Assembly: GCA_031386985.1 (NCBI GenBank) | Contig: JANNCV010000042.1 | Span: 1 to 64,000 of the forward strand | Direction of reading: 5' to 3' | DNA: 64,000 bases | Origin: JANJUB01 sp031386985 | GTDB taxonomy: Bacteria; Armatimonadota; Fimbriimonadia; Fimbriimonadales; Fimbriimonadaceae | Part shown: piece by piece, positions 42,039 to 50,091 of the stretch | How the letters are laid out: each line of letters starts with the position of its first letter | Numbering within the stretch: the first letter of the stretch is position 1 | Translations under genes and position numbers: made by a program | The notes under the pieces: generated by a model | The model's database searches: none | Told to the model about the DNA's origin: nothing | What the model saw: only the letters and a program-made list of their open reading frames with translations

Positions 42039-42989
42039 CTATCCCCACATCCAAAGTGCGAGATCGCCGAGGGTGGTGGCTCCGCTTTGAGATGTCCACT
42101 TCGAAAGACGTCCAGCAAAGCCCCATTCGTGAAGAATGGTGTAGGTGATTAGGCGATCTCGGAAGCGGGGCTCGGTGGCGGCGTCTATGCCGTAACCCTT
42201 CAGAAATTCAGCAAAGAGCGAGCGATCCAAGCCAAAGAGGTCGTGGTGAATCGGAATGAAATCGTAGAGCGGATCGCCGAGTTTGGCATCGCCAAAGTCT
42301 ATGATGCCGCTGATTTTTCCGCTCTCCACTAAGATGTGCGAGCCGTCTAAATCGCCATGCAATAGTGCGGGCCAGCCCGAAACCAGGCCCGCTGGGCTCA
42401 TGCGCAGGATTTCTTCGTACACCGGAATCACGGCCAGATCGGACTGGGCGGAAACGAGCTGGTGTTGCCGAGTCAGAAACTCGGCGAACCCCTTTGGCCA
42501 GACCGATTGGTAGGTGCGCGAAAGCTCGCCTCCAGGCACAACTCCGTGGATTCGGCGAAGCATCGTTCCCAGTTCAAAGGCAAATCCATGGCGCTCCGAC
42601 GCCGTCAGCGGGGGCCAAAGCGTGGCGAGGGTTCGCCCCGGCAACCTCCCAAGCAGTGCCCAGGGCCACTTCCATTCCCGCTCCAAAGGTTCCAACTCCC
42701 CTTTGGCCAAGACCTTCGGAACCGGAACGCCGCCCTCCAAAGCAAGGTTCTTTAGTGCGGCGGTCTCCATTCCGCGGCTCTCGCGTCCGCCAAAAAAGGG
42801 GGTGTAAACCTTGAGAACTTTATCGGTTCCGTACCAAAAATTCGCATTAGTTCCCTCCCCTTCGATCGGAGTCATCGGTTCGATAGAGATCTGGCTCTGC
42901 TGAAGCGCTTCCTCGAGCAGGGGACGCCAAAACGAAGCATCGCCGCGAACTTTTCGATAGTGGTCCTCAACGAGGAATCGGATTGCCAT
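42039..42989 (-). CDS. Aminoglycoside phosphotransferase (APH)-family kinase
   Basis: This is a small-molecule kinase of the protein-kinase-like APH fold, 316 residues. The Brenner-like catalytic segment is ALLHGDLDGSHILVE (catalytic Asp, metal Asn replaced by His). The metal motif is GIIDFGDAKLGDPLYDF. The N-terminal NFWYGTDKVLKVYTPF includes the ATP-binding Lys. Most chromosomal members phosphorylate metabolites rather than antibiotics, so resistance should not be assumed. It is divergent from the M55 aminopeptidase gene, with the two starts about 40 bp apart. Confidence 0.85.
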   Translation of the reverse strand: MAIRFLVEDHYRKVRGDASFWRPLLEEALQQSQISIEPMTPIEGEGTNANFWYGTDKVLKVYTPFFGGRESRGMETAALKNLALEGGVPVPKVLAKGELEPLEREWKWPWALLGRLPGRTLATLWPPLTASERHGFAFELGTMLRRIHGVVPGGELSRTYQSVWPKGFAEFLTRQHQLVSAQSDLAVIPVYEEILRMSPAGLVSGWPALLHGDLDGSHILVESGKISGIIDFGDAKLGDPLYDFIPIHHDLFGLDRSLFAEFLKGYGIDAATEPRFRDRLITYTILHEWGFAGRLSKWTSQSGATTLGDLALWMWG

Positions 42990-43031
42990 AGGGTCTTAAC
43001 CAAAGACGTGAAATCGGGGGATAATGAAGCT

Positions 43032-43859
43032 ATGAAGATTTACATCTCGGCGGATATGGAAGGCATCACCGGGCAAGTGACTTGGAAGGCCTGTGGCGCG
43101 CCTTCTGGCGATCATTACGACTTCGGATTTGCCCGGCGGATGATGGCCCATGACGTAAACGCCGCCATTCGGGGAGCTCGCCGCGCCGGAGCGACGAGGG
43201 TTGTTGTGAAAGACTCGCACGGAACCAGCCGAAACTTGCTGATTGACGAGCTTGAACCGGGAGTGGAGCTCATTTCGGGCGAGGGCGCGGGCTCCGATGG
43301 GATGATGCACGGAATCGGCGAAGGCTTCGATGCGGCCCTTCTTGTGGGCTACCACGGCATGGCTGGTACGGATCGGGGCGTGATGGAACACACGATAACG
43401 GGCGGAGTTCACCGAACGTGGATCGGAGATCAAGAGGTAGGCGAGATGGCCCTTTCAGCCCTGGCCTGCGGGATTTACGGGGTGCCCATCGTGATGGTTA
43501 GCAGCGATGAGGCGGGTTGCCGCGAGGCTTCAGATTTCTTTGACTCATGCGCTACGGCTGTGACTAAGTATGGCTACGGGCGGTATATGGCCCGCTGTTT
43601 ACATCCCACCGAGACCGCCCCAATCATCGAGCGTGCCGCAATGGAGGGCATTGATAAGCGGGCTACGGTCGGACGGTATTTGCCGACTTCCCTGGTCGGC
43701 AAAATTGAGTTCAATCGGCAAGAAGAGGCGGACTTTGCATGCCGAATGCCGGGGGCCTCTAAGCTGGATGCGTATACCGTTCGGTACGAAGGGGATTCGC
43801 TTGAGAACCTGCACCGAGGAGTGAGGATGCTAATGGCTCTTGGAATGAACGCACGTTGA
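43032..43859 (+). CDS. dppA: M55-family D-aminopeptidase DppA
   Basis: ATG at 43032 gives the family opening MKIYISADMEGITG, whose Asp and Glu are zinc ligands. It is preceded by GATAAT 6 nt upstream. VVVKDSHGTSRNLL (His), DAALLVGYHGMAGT (His) and VMEHTITG carry the other conserved metal and substrate residues. DppA cleaves D-Ala-D-Ala and related D-peptides, and in Bacillus it helps recycle wall peptides. The next gene, an NlpC/P60 protein, starts within its stop codon (TTGA), which supports a wall-peptide recycling pair. Its 276 residues are the usual family length. Confidence 0.92.
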   Translation: MKIYISADMEGITGQVTWKACGAPSGDHYDFGFARRMMAHDVNAAIRGARRAGATRVVVKDSHGTSRNLLIDELEPGVELISGEGAGSDGMMHGIGEGFDAALLVGYHGMAGTDRGVMEHTITGGVHRTWIGDQEVGEMALSALACGIYGVPIVMVSSDEAGCREASDFFDSCATAVTKYGYGRYMARCLHPTETAPIIERAAMEGIDKRATVGRYLPTSLVGKIEFNRQEEADFACRMPGASKLDAYTVRYEGDSLENLHRGVRMLMALGMNAR

Positions 43860-44596
43860 AAAAGGCCCTGCTTTTCGGGGGCGGAATATTCTGTGGCATG
43901 ATGCTTGTAGTTGCCGTGACTAATCCTATCAACAGCATGCTTAGCCGGGTAGGAATGCTGCTAGCATATGCGTTGGCTTGGAGCGTAACAATGTGGCTGT
44001 GCCGCAAAAAGAAACCCCTTCAATTGGCGGTTGCGGTCTTGCCAATCGCAATTCTTATTCCATTCTTCCTACCCGGCCGGGCGATGGATGTAGCCAGACT
44101 CCAAACCGATTATCTCGCAAACTTGCGCTCAACCAACGGCGCTATCTATGTTTGGGGAGCCGAATCGGCCCGAGCGGTTGACTGCTCGGGCCTTCCCCGC
44201 CTGGCTCTGCGCCGCGCCTTTTTGTCGCAGGGTCTAACCACTCTCAATGGCGGCGCAACGCGCACCTACCTATACCACTGGTGGAATGACGCCAGTGCGA
44301 AAGCCTTAGGCGAGGGCCACCTGGGTTACACCATTCCCCTGAAAACTATAGGTCGTATAAGGGAGATGAGTTATAGCGAACTGGAACCCGGCGATCTTGC
44401 TGTAACGAGTTCGGGCGCGCACATTTTGGTCTACCTCGGGGGTGAAGAGTGGATCCAAGCCGACCCCGGTGTAGGGCATGTTGCGATTTTCAATGGGCGG
44501 CGAGACAAAAACCCCTGGTTCACGAGCCCCGTAACAACGCACCGCTGGGCAGTGTTCGCCGGCCGTAACAAGAGGATTCTCCACCAAACTCCCTAG
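43856..44596 (+). CDS. Membrane-anchored NlpC/P60 cysteine peptidase
   Basis: Two or three membrane helices (LLFGGGIFCGMMLVVAV, MLLAYALAWSVTMWL, LAVAVLPIAILIPFFL) precede an NlpC/P60 domain. The domain has SARAVDCSGLPRLALRRA with the nucleophile Cys, SSGAHILVYLGGE with the His, and IQADPGVGHVAI as the third polar site. Such enzymes cut the D-Glu-mDAP bond in wall peptides. Its active site should face the periplasm. It starts at TTG 43856, overlapping the dppA stop as TTGA, so translation is coupled. No bacterial SH3 domain is present. Confidence 0.85.
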   Translation: MKKALLFGGGIFCGMMLVVAVTNPINSMLSRVGMLLAYALAWSVTMWLCRKKKPLQLAVAVLPIAILIPFFLPGRAMDVARLQTDYLANLRSTNGAIYVWGAESARAVDCSGLPRLALRRAFLSQGLTTLNGGATRTYLYHWWNDASAKALGEGHLGYTIPLKTIGRIREMSYSELEPGDLAVTSSGAHILVYLGGEEWIQADPGVGHVAIFNGRRDKNPWFTSPVTTHRWAVFAGRNKRILHQTP

Positions 44597-44625
44597 CAGT
44601 CCGGCCGTGGCCCCAAATTTGAAAT

Positions 44626-44669
44626 AAATGTAACCATGGCTACATTTGTTGCCAATAATCCGGTATAGT
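44626..44669 (+). promoter_or_regulatory. Nramp promoter with a metal-repressor-like palindrome
   Basis: AAATGTA (44626-44632) and TACATTT (44641-44647) are exact inverted repeats with an 8-nt core ACCATGGC that is itself nearly palindromic. The right arm covers the -35 position (TACATT, 17 nt before TATAGT at 44664-44669). The ATG follows 6 nt after the -10 box. The geometry is that of a repressor operator. With an Nramp gene downstream, an MntR/DtxR- or Fur-family regulator is likely. Confidence 0.65.
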
Positions 44670-44675
44670 GTTTCA

Positions 44676-46097
44676 ATGAGCTCGATTAGCCCTGAATTCA
44701 AAAGCCTGGGAGAGGTTGCCCAAACGATTAATGTGCCCGCCAGTGGCAAATCCTGGCGGCGTTTTCTAGCCTTTGGTGGTCCAGCTTTTTTGGTTTCAGT
44801 TGGATATATGGACCCTGGCAATTGGGGCACGGACATGGCGGGCGGATCGCAGTATGGCTATAAGCTATTGTGGGTGATCTTGCTATCTAATCTAATGGCG
44901 CAAGTTCTTCAGGTGCTTTGCGCGCGACTCGGTTTGGTTACCGGCTTAGATTTGGCCAGCGCTTGCCGTTCCCAATACAAGAGACCCGCCGCAATCGCTC
45001 TATGGATATTGGCGGAGGTGGCGATTATTGCTTGCGATCTCGCCGAGGTCATCGGCTCAGCGGTGGCGCTTAAGCTCTTGCTTGGCCTTGATCTTGTTTG
45101 GGGGGTTCTGCTGACGGGGGCGGATGTTCTCATCTTGCTCGCTTTGATGAAGTTTGGATTTCGGCTCATTGAGGCCATCGTCATCACGCTGGTAACGACA
45201 ATTGGAGTTTGTTTTGCTTATCAAATGTATTTAGCTCAACCGGATATGGCGGCGGCAGCGGCCGGAATGGTCACTCCGCTCATGCCCGATACGAGCGCTC
45301 TACTCATCTCTCTTGGAATCCTAGGGGCGACGGTGATGCCCCACAATTTATATCTACACTCGGCCATTGTGCAAACCCGAAAGTTCAAAGACCTCAAGCA
45401 GGCGATCAAGTTCAATACCGCCGACACGATTATTGCCCTCAGCCTCGCCTTCTTCGTGAACGCCGCTATTCTTATTCTTGCGGCGGCGGTTTTCAAGGGG
45501 AGCGGCAAAGTAGATGAACTGGAGCAGGGACATTTGCTACTCAAAGGAGCCCTTGGGGCGGGCGCCGCGACGGCCTTTGCGGTCGCCTTGCTCTGCTCCG
45601 GTCAGTCTTCAACGATAACAGGAACCCTTGCTGGTCAAGTGGTTATGGAAGGATTCCTGCAGATTAAGGTCAAACCCTGGGTTCGCCGTCTCGTGACGCG
45701 GCTCCTCGCCATTGTTCCGGCTCTGATCGTTATCATTGCAACGGGCGGAACCCGCACGATTGACCTTTTGATCATCTCTCAAGTTGTGCTCGCCGCCCAG
45801 TTGTCATTTGCTATCTTTCCGCTTATCATGATTACGAGCAACCGAAAGGTGATGGGCGACTATACAAATCCTAAGTGGTTAACGGGCGTGGGTTACCTCA
45901 TTTGTTTCATCGTTGCATCGCTCAATGTTTACGCTTTGGCGGCGCAAGTCAACAAAACCGCGGGGCATGAGAACAACGCCTTTGCGGCACCCGGCTGGCT
46001 CGCGGTGCTTGCGCTGGGGGCTACCGTGCTCGGGTTTGCCCTTTGGGTGAAGTATGGATATCGGCCAAAATCCATGCCCAGAGCTGACATTACTTGA
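44676..46097 (+). CDS. mntH: Nramp-family divalent metal (Mn2+/Fe2+) transporter
   Basis: This proton-coupled metal importer has about 11 membrane helices in 473 residues. Helix 1 holds the metal motif YMDPGNWGTD and helix 6 holds VMPHNLYLHSAIV; both are intact and define the binding site in this family. GQSSTITGTLAGQVVMEGFL is the conserved intracellular segment. The start is ATG 44676; the frame upstream runs through the operator and is not used. Expression is probably repressed by metal through the palindrome at 44626-44647. The stop overlaps an upstream in-frame TTG of the prepilin-like gene, but that gene's real start is later. Confidence 0.95.
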   Translation: MSSISPEFKSLGEVAQTINVPASGKSWRRFLAFGGPAFLVSVGYMDPGNWGTDMAGGSQYGYKLLWVILLSNLMAQVLQVLCARLGLVTGLDLASACRSQYKRPAAIALWILAEVAIIACDLAEVIGSAVALKLLLGLDLVWGVLLTGADVLILLALMKFGFRLIEAIVITLVTTIGVCFAYQMYLAQPDMAAAAAGMVTPLMPDTSALLISLGILGATVMPHNLYLHSAIVQTRKFKDLKQAIKFNTADTIIALSLAFFVNAAILILAAAVFKGSGKVDELEQGHLLLKGALGAGAATAFAVALLCSGQSSTITGTLAGQVVMEGFLQIKVKPWVRRLVTRLLAIVPALIVIIATGGTRTIDLLIISQVVLAAQLSFAIFPLIMITSNRKVMGDYTNPKWLTGVGYLICFIVASLNVYALAAQVNKTAGHENNAFAAPGWLAVLALGATVLGFALWVKYGYRPKSMPRADIT

Positions 46098-46117
46098 GCG
46101 AAAAACGTATTACAGGG

Positions 46118-46810
46118 ATGAGCAACTTGAGGCAAGCATTTACTCTTATCGAGTTGCTGGTTGTTATCGCTATCATCGCGATTTTGGCTTCCATTCTGTT
46201 TCCGGTGTTCGCTCGCGCTAAAGAAGCCGCGAAGAAGGCAACCTGCCTCGTTCATATGCGGCAGATCGGGGTCTCATTCGCGTTGTATATGGGGGATAGC
46301 GATGACCTCTTGCCCGACGCGCGCGGGCTCAAGGCTACCTTTGGAGATGGATATCGCCCGTGGACATCATGGCCGCCGAGCGATCCACGGTGTGGGTGGG
46401 CGACCGCATTGCTCAAGCCCTATACCAAAAGCGATGACATTTGGTTTTGCCCATCCTCGAAAACCGTTTTTGATGGTGTCACCCAGGCAACTCAACTAAC
46501 GACTGCGGGAAAAGTCGCTTCAACTTATTGGATGTGGCGGTTCGACCAGATCGGCGATCCGATCACGACCGACAACCTCTGGGGCAAATCTGAAGTTCAA
46601 GCCATCGCAGATTTGCAGGCTTCCGCTGGCCCAACTATTCCCTTCCCTACCGGAGTCAGCGAAATCGCGATGGTATGGGATCCCTATTTTCCGCGAACGA
46701 TTCCGACCACGCCAGCAGCCGTCCGTGGCAAGGCCGTTCATGTTGGTGGAGTGAATATCCTTTATCTCGATTGGCACGCCAAATTTAACAAAGATCGCCG
46801 CGTGAACTAA
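46118..46810 (+). CDS. Prepilin-like protein with N-terminal methylation motif
   Basis: The type IV pilin-like N-terminus is MSNLRQAFTLIELLVVIAI. It carries the class motif FTLIELLVV, with cleavage expected before F, but the preceding residue is Ala where Gly is usual. The hydrophobic helix continues AIIAILASILFPVF. The C-terminal part has VHVGGVNILYLDWHAKF, the H-x9-D(G/W) motif of the abundant DUF1559-type secreted proteins of Planctomycetes, Verrucomicrobia and Armatimonadetes. It is thus a pseudopilin-like exported protein and not necessarily a pilus subunit. The start is ATG 46118 with AGGG just upstream. It overlaps the dnaN stop (convergent) by 4 nt. Confidence 0.85.
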   Translation: MSNLRQAFTLIELLVVIAIIAILASILFPVFARAKEAAKKATCLVHMRQIGVSFALYMGDSDDLLPDARGLKATFGDGYRPWTSWPPSDPRCGWATALLKPYTKSDDIWFCPSSKTVFDGVTQATQLTTAGKVASTYWMWRFDQIGDPITTDNLWGKSEVQAIADLQASAGPTIPFPTGVSEIAMVWDPYFPRTIPTTPAAVRGKAVHVGGVNILYLDWHAKFNKDRRVN

Positions 46811-47907
46811 TAGAGAGCCATAGGCATGATGATGCAGAAATAGCCATCATCGTCGCCGTTCTTAAAGATCGCGGGGCGCGAGGATTCCGTCATCTCGACC
46901 TTTACCCCTGGGCCCCCCAAAGGTGTTAAAGCGTCTAAAATGAACCGACCATTAAAGGCAATCTCAACATCGCCGTTCGCCGGAACCATGGCGACTTCTT
47001 CCTTGGCTTCGCCCTTCTCATCAGATCTCGCGGAGAGCAATAACGTGTCGCCATTGCCCGCCAATCGAACGCGATTGGCGTTATCGCGAGCCAGAATCAT
47101 GACGCGCTTAACTCTTTCTTCAAGTTGATCCTTTTCGACTTGCCAAACGCGGGTGCTCTCGGAAGGCACAACGCGCTCCCAGTTGGGATAGGGGCCGTTC
47201 AGAAGTTGGGAAATCACGCGAGCGCCGCCGGCTTCGACTCCTAGCCTTCCGCCACCAAACGAGATGGTAATCTCCTGGTCATCACCCGCGGGCAGGCCTT
47301 TGATTGCTTTCAAAGCGCGATCCGGTATGACGGCCGAAAATGGAGTCCCTCCGCCAGTGTGAGCTAACTTTCGAACCGCCAATCGGTGGGTATCGGTTGC
47401 AACCAGAGTCAACTCTGAGCCATCGTAATGGAACAGAACGCCCGTCAAAACCGGGCGATGGTTATCGGTTGAGACCGCAAAGATTACCGAATCAACCGCG
47501 GAGCGAAAGTCGCCCATTCTAATTGTGAGATCAGAATCGCCGCCGAATTCGGGGGGCTCAGGAAAATCGCTGGCATCAAGCGTGAGCATCCGATATTCGG
47601 ATGCTCCTTGCTTGAGCAACATTCCCTGGGTATCAGAAGTTTGAAGGTGGATATCCCCGTCGGGAAGGGTGCTCACCAGGTCGTAGATGAGCTTGGACTG
47701 GACACAAATCGAGCCCGCATCATCAACCATGCAAGCGAACTTGCGTTCCACCCACATCTCCCCATCACAACCCAAAATACGAATGCCGGCATCGCCAGCT
47801 TCGATCTTAATGTTTTGCAAAATGGGCATCGGCGAGCGACCGCTAGCGGCGGCATTCGCCGAGCTAATCGCTTCGAACAGTTCTCTTCGTGGACAATCTA
47901 TCTTCAA
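46807..47907 (-). CDS. dnaN: DNA polymerase III beta subunit (sliding clamp)
   Basis: This is the ring-shaped processivity clamp. Its three similar domains run in order. MKIDCPRRELFEAISSANAAASGR and PILQNIKIEA open domain 1, the middle domain has MGDFRSAVDSVIFAVSTDNHRPVLTGVLF with ATDTHRLAVRKL, and the end is GDVEIAFNGRFILDAL with FCIIMPMAL. The 366 residues are standard. The start is TTG 47907. The gene lies 13 nt after the anti-sigma-like gene and is the third gene of a sigma-led unit, not beside dnaA, which is unusual. Another copy elsewhere cannot be excluded. Confidence 0.94.
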   Translation of the reverse strand: MKIDCPRRELFEAISSANAAASGRSPMPILQNIKIEAGDAGIRILGCDGEMWVERKFACMVDDAGSICVQSKLIYDLVSTLPDGDIHLQTSDTQGMLLKQGASEYRMLTLDASDFPEPPEFGGDSDLTIRMGDFRSAVDSVIFAVSTDNHRPVLTGVLFHYDGSELTLVATDTHRLAVRKLAHTGGGTPFSAVIPDRALKAIKGLPAGDDQEITISFGGGRLGVEAGGARVISQLLNGPYPNWERVVPSESTRVWQVEKDQLEERVKRVMILARDNANRVRLAGNGDTLLLSARSDEKGEAKEEVAMVPANGDVEIAFNGRFILDALTPLGGPGVKVEMTESSRPAIFKNGDDDGYFCIIMPMALY

Positions 47908-47920
47908 CTTCTGGCCTCAG

Positions 47921-48205
47921 TCACCCCATTATGGGGAGGTAATACTGAAGGTGAGCGGGATCGGGAGAGCGCTGTTGCATCTCAACTCCTCGAGCGTACA
48001 CCTTCATCAGGATGCGCTGATAGGATTCCTCTGTAAATTCAGGTTCGGTTGTGCTTTGTAGAGCATCAACGGTCATCCTTAAGGAAGCCATATCGGCGGC
48101 TAGTTCGGGATCAGCCTTCGCGGCTGTTTCAAGTTCTTCGTTTAGCTCATCCGTGAGCTCGTAGCCTGCGTACAGGTCCACTAGTTTTTTATATGTTTCT
48201 GTCAT
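47921..48205 (-). CDS. Anti-sigma-factor-like small protein
   Basis: The 94-residue protein starts 4 nt inside the end of the ECF sigma gene, so the two are translationally coupled, as sigma/anti-sigma pairs are. The N-terminal helix set (LVDLYAGYELTDELNEELETAAKADPELAADM) is the usual anti-sigma domain pattern of a short acidic helix pair. It lacks the HxxxCxxC zinc motif and a membrane segment, so it would be a soluble, zinc-free anti-sigma or a truncated version. Its role as a sigma inhibitor is an inference from position and pattern. Confidence 0.65.
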   Translation of the reverse strand: MTETYKKLVDLYAGYELTDELNEELETAAKADPELAADMASLRMTVDALQSTTEPEFTEESYQRILMKVYARGVEMQQRSPDPAHLQYYLPIMG

Positions 48206-48747
48206 TTCCTCATCTCCAAGGTTCCGCCTAGCTTGTCCCTAAGGGCCCTTCGACCGCGATACAACCTTGATTTCAAGGCGGGAACGCTGATCTTGAGAAC
48301 TTCGGCGGCTTCGCGCGCGGGCATATCCTCTAAATCACAGAGGACGAGCGGGTCGCGATATTCAGTGGGTAGGTCTTTGAGCGCCTGTTGAACCGTGATT
48401 CTCAGGGTTGAGCGCTCTTCGCCTCCCGAGTAATGGGCGTCAGCTGGCAACTCCAATAATTTGTGTTGCCGAAGCTTATCAATGCAAAGATTCCGGGCGA
48501 TGCGAAAAATCCACGTGCGAAACGCACCATCAGCCCGTAGCTCACTTGCGCGGCGCAGGACTCGAAGGAAAGTTTCAGCAGTAGCATCTTCAGCATCCGA
48601 CCGGTTGCCGAGCATTCGAAACGTGTACCGGAAAATCCGTTCTCCGTACAGCTCGTACAGGCCACCAAGCGCGCTGGTATCGCCCTTTGCAAGGGCGGTG
48701 AGCCAGCGTTTTTCGGCCAGTGAATCCTGTAGCTCGTCATTAGGCAT
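48202..48747 (-). CDS. ECF-type RNA polymerase sigma factor
   Basis: A 181-residue group 4 sigma factor with region 2 (DAEDATAETFLRVLRR and GAFRTWIFRIARNLCIDKLR) and region 4 (LKDLPTEYRDPLVLCDLEDM, then APALKSRLYRGRRALRDKL-like helix-turn-helix). It would direct RNA polymerase to a small regulon. It is followed by an anti-sigma-like gene (4-nt overlap) and then dnaN on the same transcript. On its strand TACGAT lies about 20 nt upstream of the start codon. The stimulus is unknown. Confidence 0.92.
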   Translation of the reverse strand: MPNDELQDSLAEKRWLTALAKGDTSALGGLYELYGERIFRYTFRMLGNRSDAEDATAETFLRVLRRASELRADGAFRTWIFRIARNLCIDKLRQHKLLELPADAHYSGGEERSTLRITVQQALKDLPTEYRDPLVLCDLEDMPAREAAEVLKISVPALKSRLYRGRRALRDKLGGTLEMRK

Positions 48748-49045
48748 AGGAAAGACGAACGCATCGTATCAATTGATGCGCGCTCCTTATTCTACTCGTT
48801 ACGGGGGTGGCGTGGGCGTCTACTAGTTGCCTTCGAGCACCTACGTTTTGTCAAATGGCAGGAATCAACGAACGGGATTCTATCGCTCATAGATTCTTGC
48901 CAAACATCCGGGCAAGTTCTGCGTTGCGACAAGTTCACATGGCTAGCTCTCCCATTGAACACGGATGGAACTGGACAGAAACTCCTTCGAAGAACGTCGC
49001 AAACGCACTTAAGCCCAAATCACGGCAAACAGATGATGTGCGGAG

Positions 49046-50020
49046 CTAAGCCGCGGCTTTGAGATTGTATTCTTTGTTCGTATACATTTCTAAGAGCGCT
49101 AGTTCCCAGGCTTCATTGAGGCCTTTATCGGGTCTTCGCATGGCGATGCCGCTTGAAATCGCAAAGCCTTCCTTCGCCATTTTGGTGCGGATGAGGGAGA
49201 TGAACTCGCGAGCCGTTGTTGGATCACAGTTTTGGAGCAAAACGGCAAACTCCTCTCCGCCGAGGCGGAAGGGCAATGCCCAACTCGGTAAGCAATCGCT
49301 CAATGCCGCCGCGAATCGCCGGAGTAAATGGTCGCCGCTCGCCCGACCCGTGGTTTTATTGGTTTCGGTCAGGTCGTCAAGGTCAAGAATGAGGATGGCG
49401 GCGGGCTCTTGGAGGCGAGCGGCGCGCAGTTCTTCCTTCTCAAGCGCTTCCTCCCAAGCCAGACGATCCGGGAAGCCGGTCATCGGATCTTGGAGTTCGG
49501 TCAGGCGCGAGGCCAGGGCTTCTTTACCCGCGATCTGAGCCTTTTTCTCGAACTCAATGAGCTTCTCGATAATCTGCCCGAACATATTGAACAGCGGCAA
49601 GTCCTCCATGATCGAAACGGCCTTCGGCTCGGGATCAATCGCGCAAAGCGTTCCAAAGAGACTGCCGTCTGAGTTCTTTACCGGGACTCCGACATAAGCG
49701 CGAATCGGCACTTGCTTGCCGATTTCGGCGGAAAGATAGCAAGGAACGAGGTCAGAGTCGGGGGCGATTTGGGGCCCTTGCCCTAACACCATGAGGCTAC
49801 AGAACGAATCCGCCCATTGAAAAACATCTCCGTCCTTCACGTTGTAGCCCGAATCGGCGGCGTTCACAACAATCCAATCCGCGCCTTCCGTTCGGGTTAG
49901 CATCCACAGATTAAACCCGTAACGCGCCTGCAAGAAGGTCAATATCCGAGTTACCTCCGCACGGAGATCGCCCGTTTCATGAATTTCCGCTGCCGTAAAA
50001 GATGTCGCTGCTGATTCCAT
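49046..50020 (-). CDS. GAF-GGDEF diguanylate cyclase-like protein
   Basis: A GAF domain (residues about 20-160; DSFCSLMVLGQGPQIAPD, RAYVGVPVKNSDGSLFGTLCAID) is joined by a short helix to a GGDEF domain with LTELQDPMTGFPDRLAWEEAL, ILDLDDLTETNKTTG and FRLGGEEFAVLL. The signature is GGEEF, which is active in known enzymes, so cyclic di-GMP synthesis is likely. There is no RxxD inhibitory site five residues upstream, so feedback inhibition is not expected. The GAF domain should bind a small ligand. ATG 50020 is preferred over an in-frame start three codons earlier. It is cytoplasmic, without membrane helices. Confidence 0.9.
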   Translation of the reverse strand: MESAATSFTAAEIHETGDLRAEVTRILTFLQARYGFNLWMLTRTEGADWIVVNAADSGYNVKDGDVFQWADSFCSLMVLGQGPQIAPDSDLVPCYLSAEIGKQVPIRAYVGVPVKNSDGSLFGTLCAIDPEPKAVSIMEDLPLFNMFGQIIEKLIEFEKKAQIAGKEALASRLTELQDPMTGFPDRLAWEEALEKEELRAARLQEPAAILILDLDDLTETNKTTGRASGDHLLRRFAAALSDCLPSWALPFRLGGEEFAVLLQNCDPTTAREFISLIRTKMAKEGFAISSGIAMRRPDKGLNEAWELALLEMYTNKEYNLKAAA

Positions 50021-50091
50021 ACCTCTCAATATCGGCTGGGGATGTTGACCAAGGCAGTCATGCGTTTCCGCTACTTATCGAAAACGGTAGC

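Noticed and set aside
42039..42989. Aminoglycoside-resistance gene
   Set aside because: The APH fold is clear, but chromosomal members mostly act on metabolites and nothing nearby is mobile.
48807..49049. Open frame of 80 codons between the sigma gene and the GGDEF gene
   Set aside because: No start signal, no terminator and no domain; the composition looks non-coding. The 48748-49045 gap shows nothing I can support.
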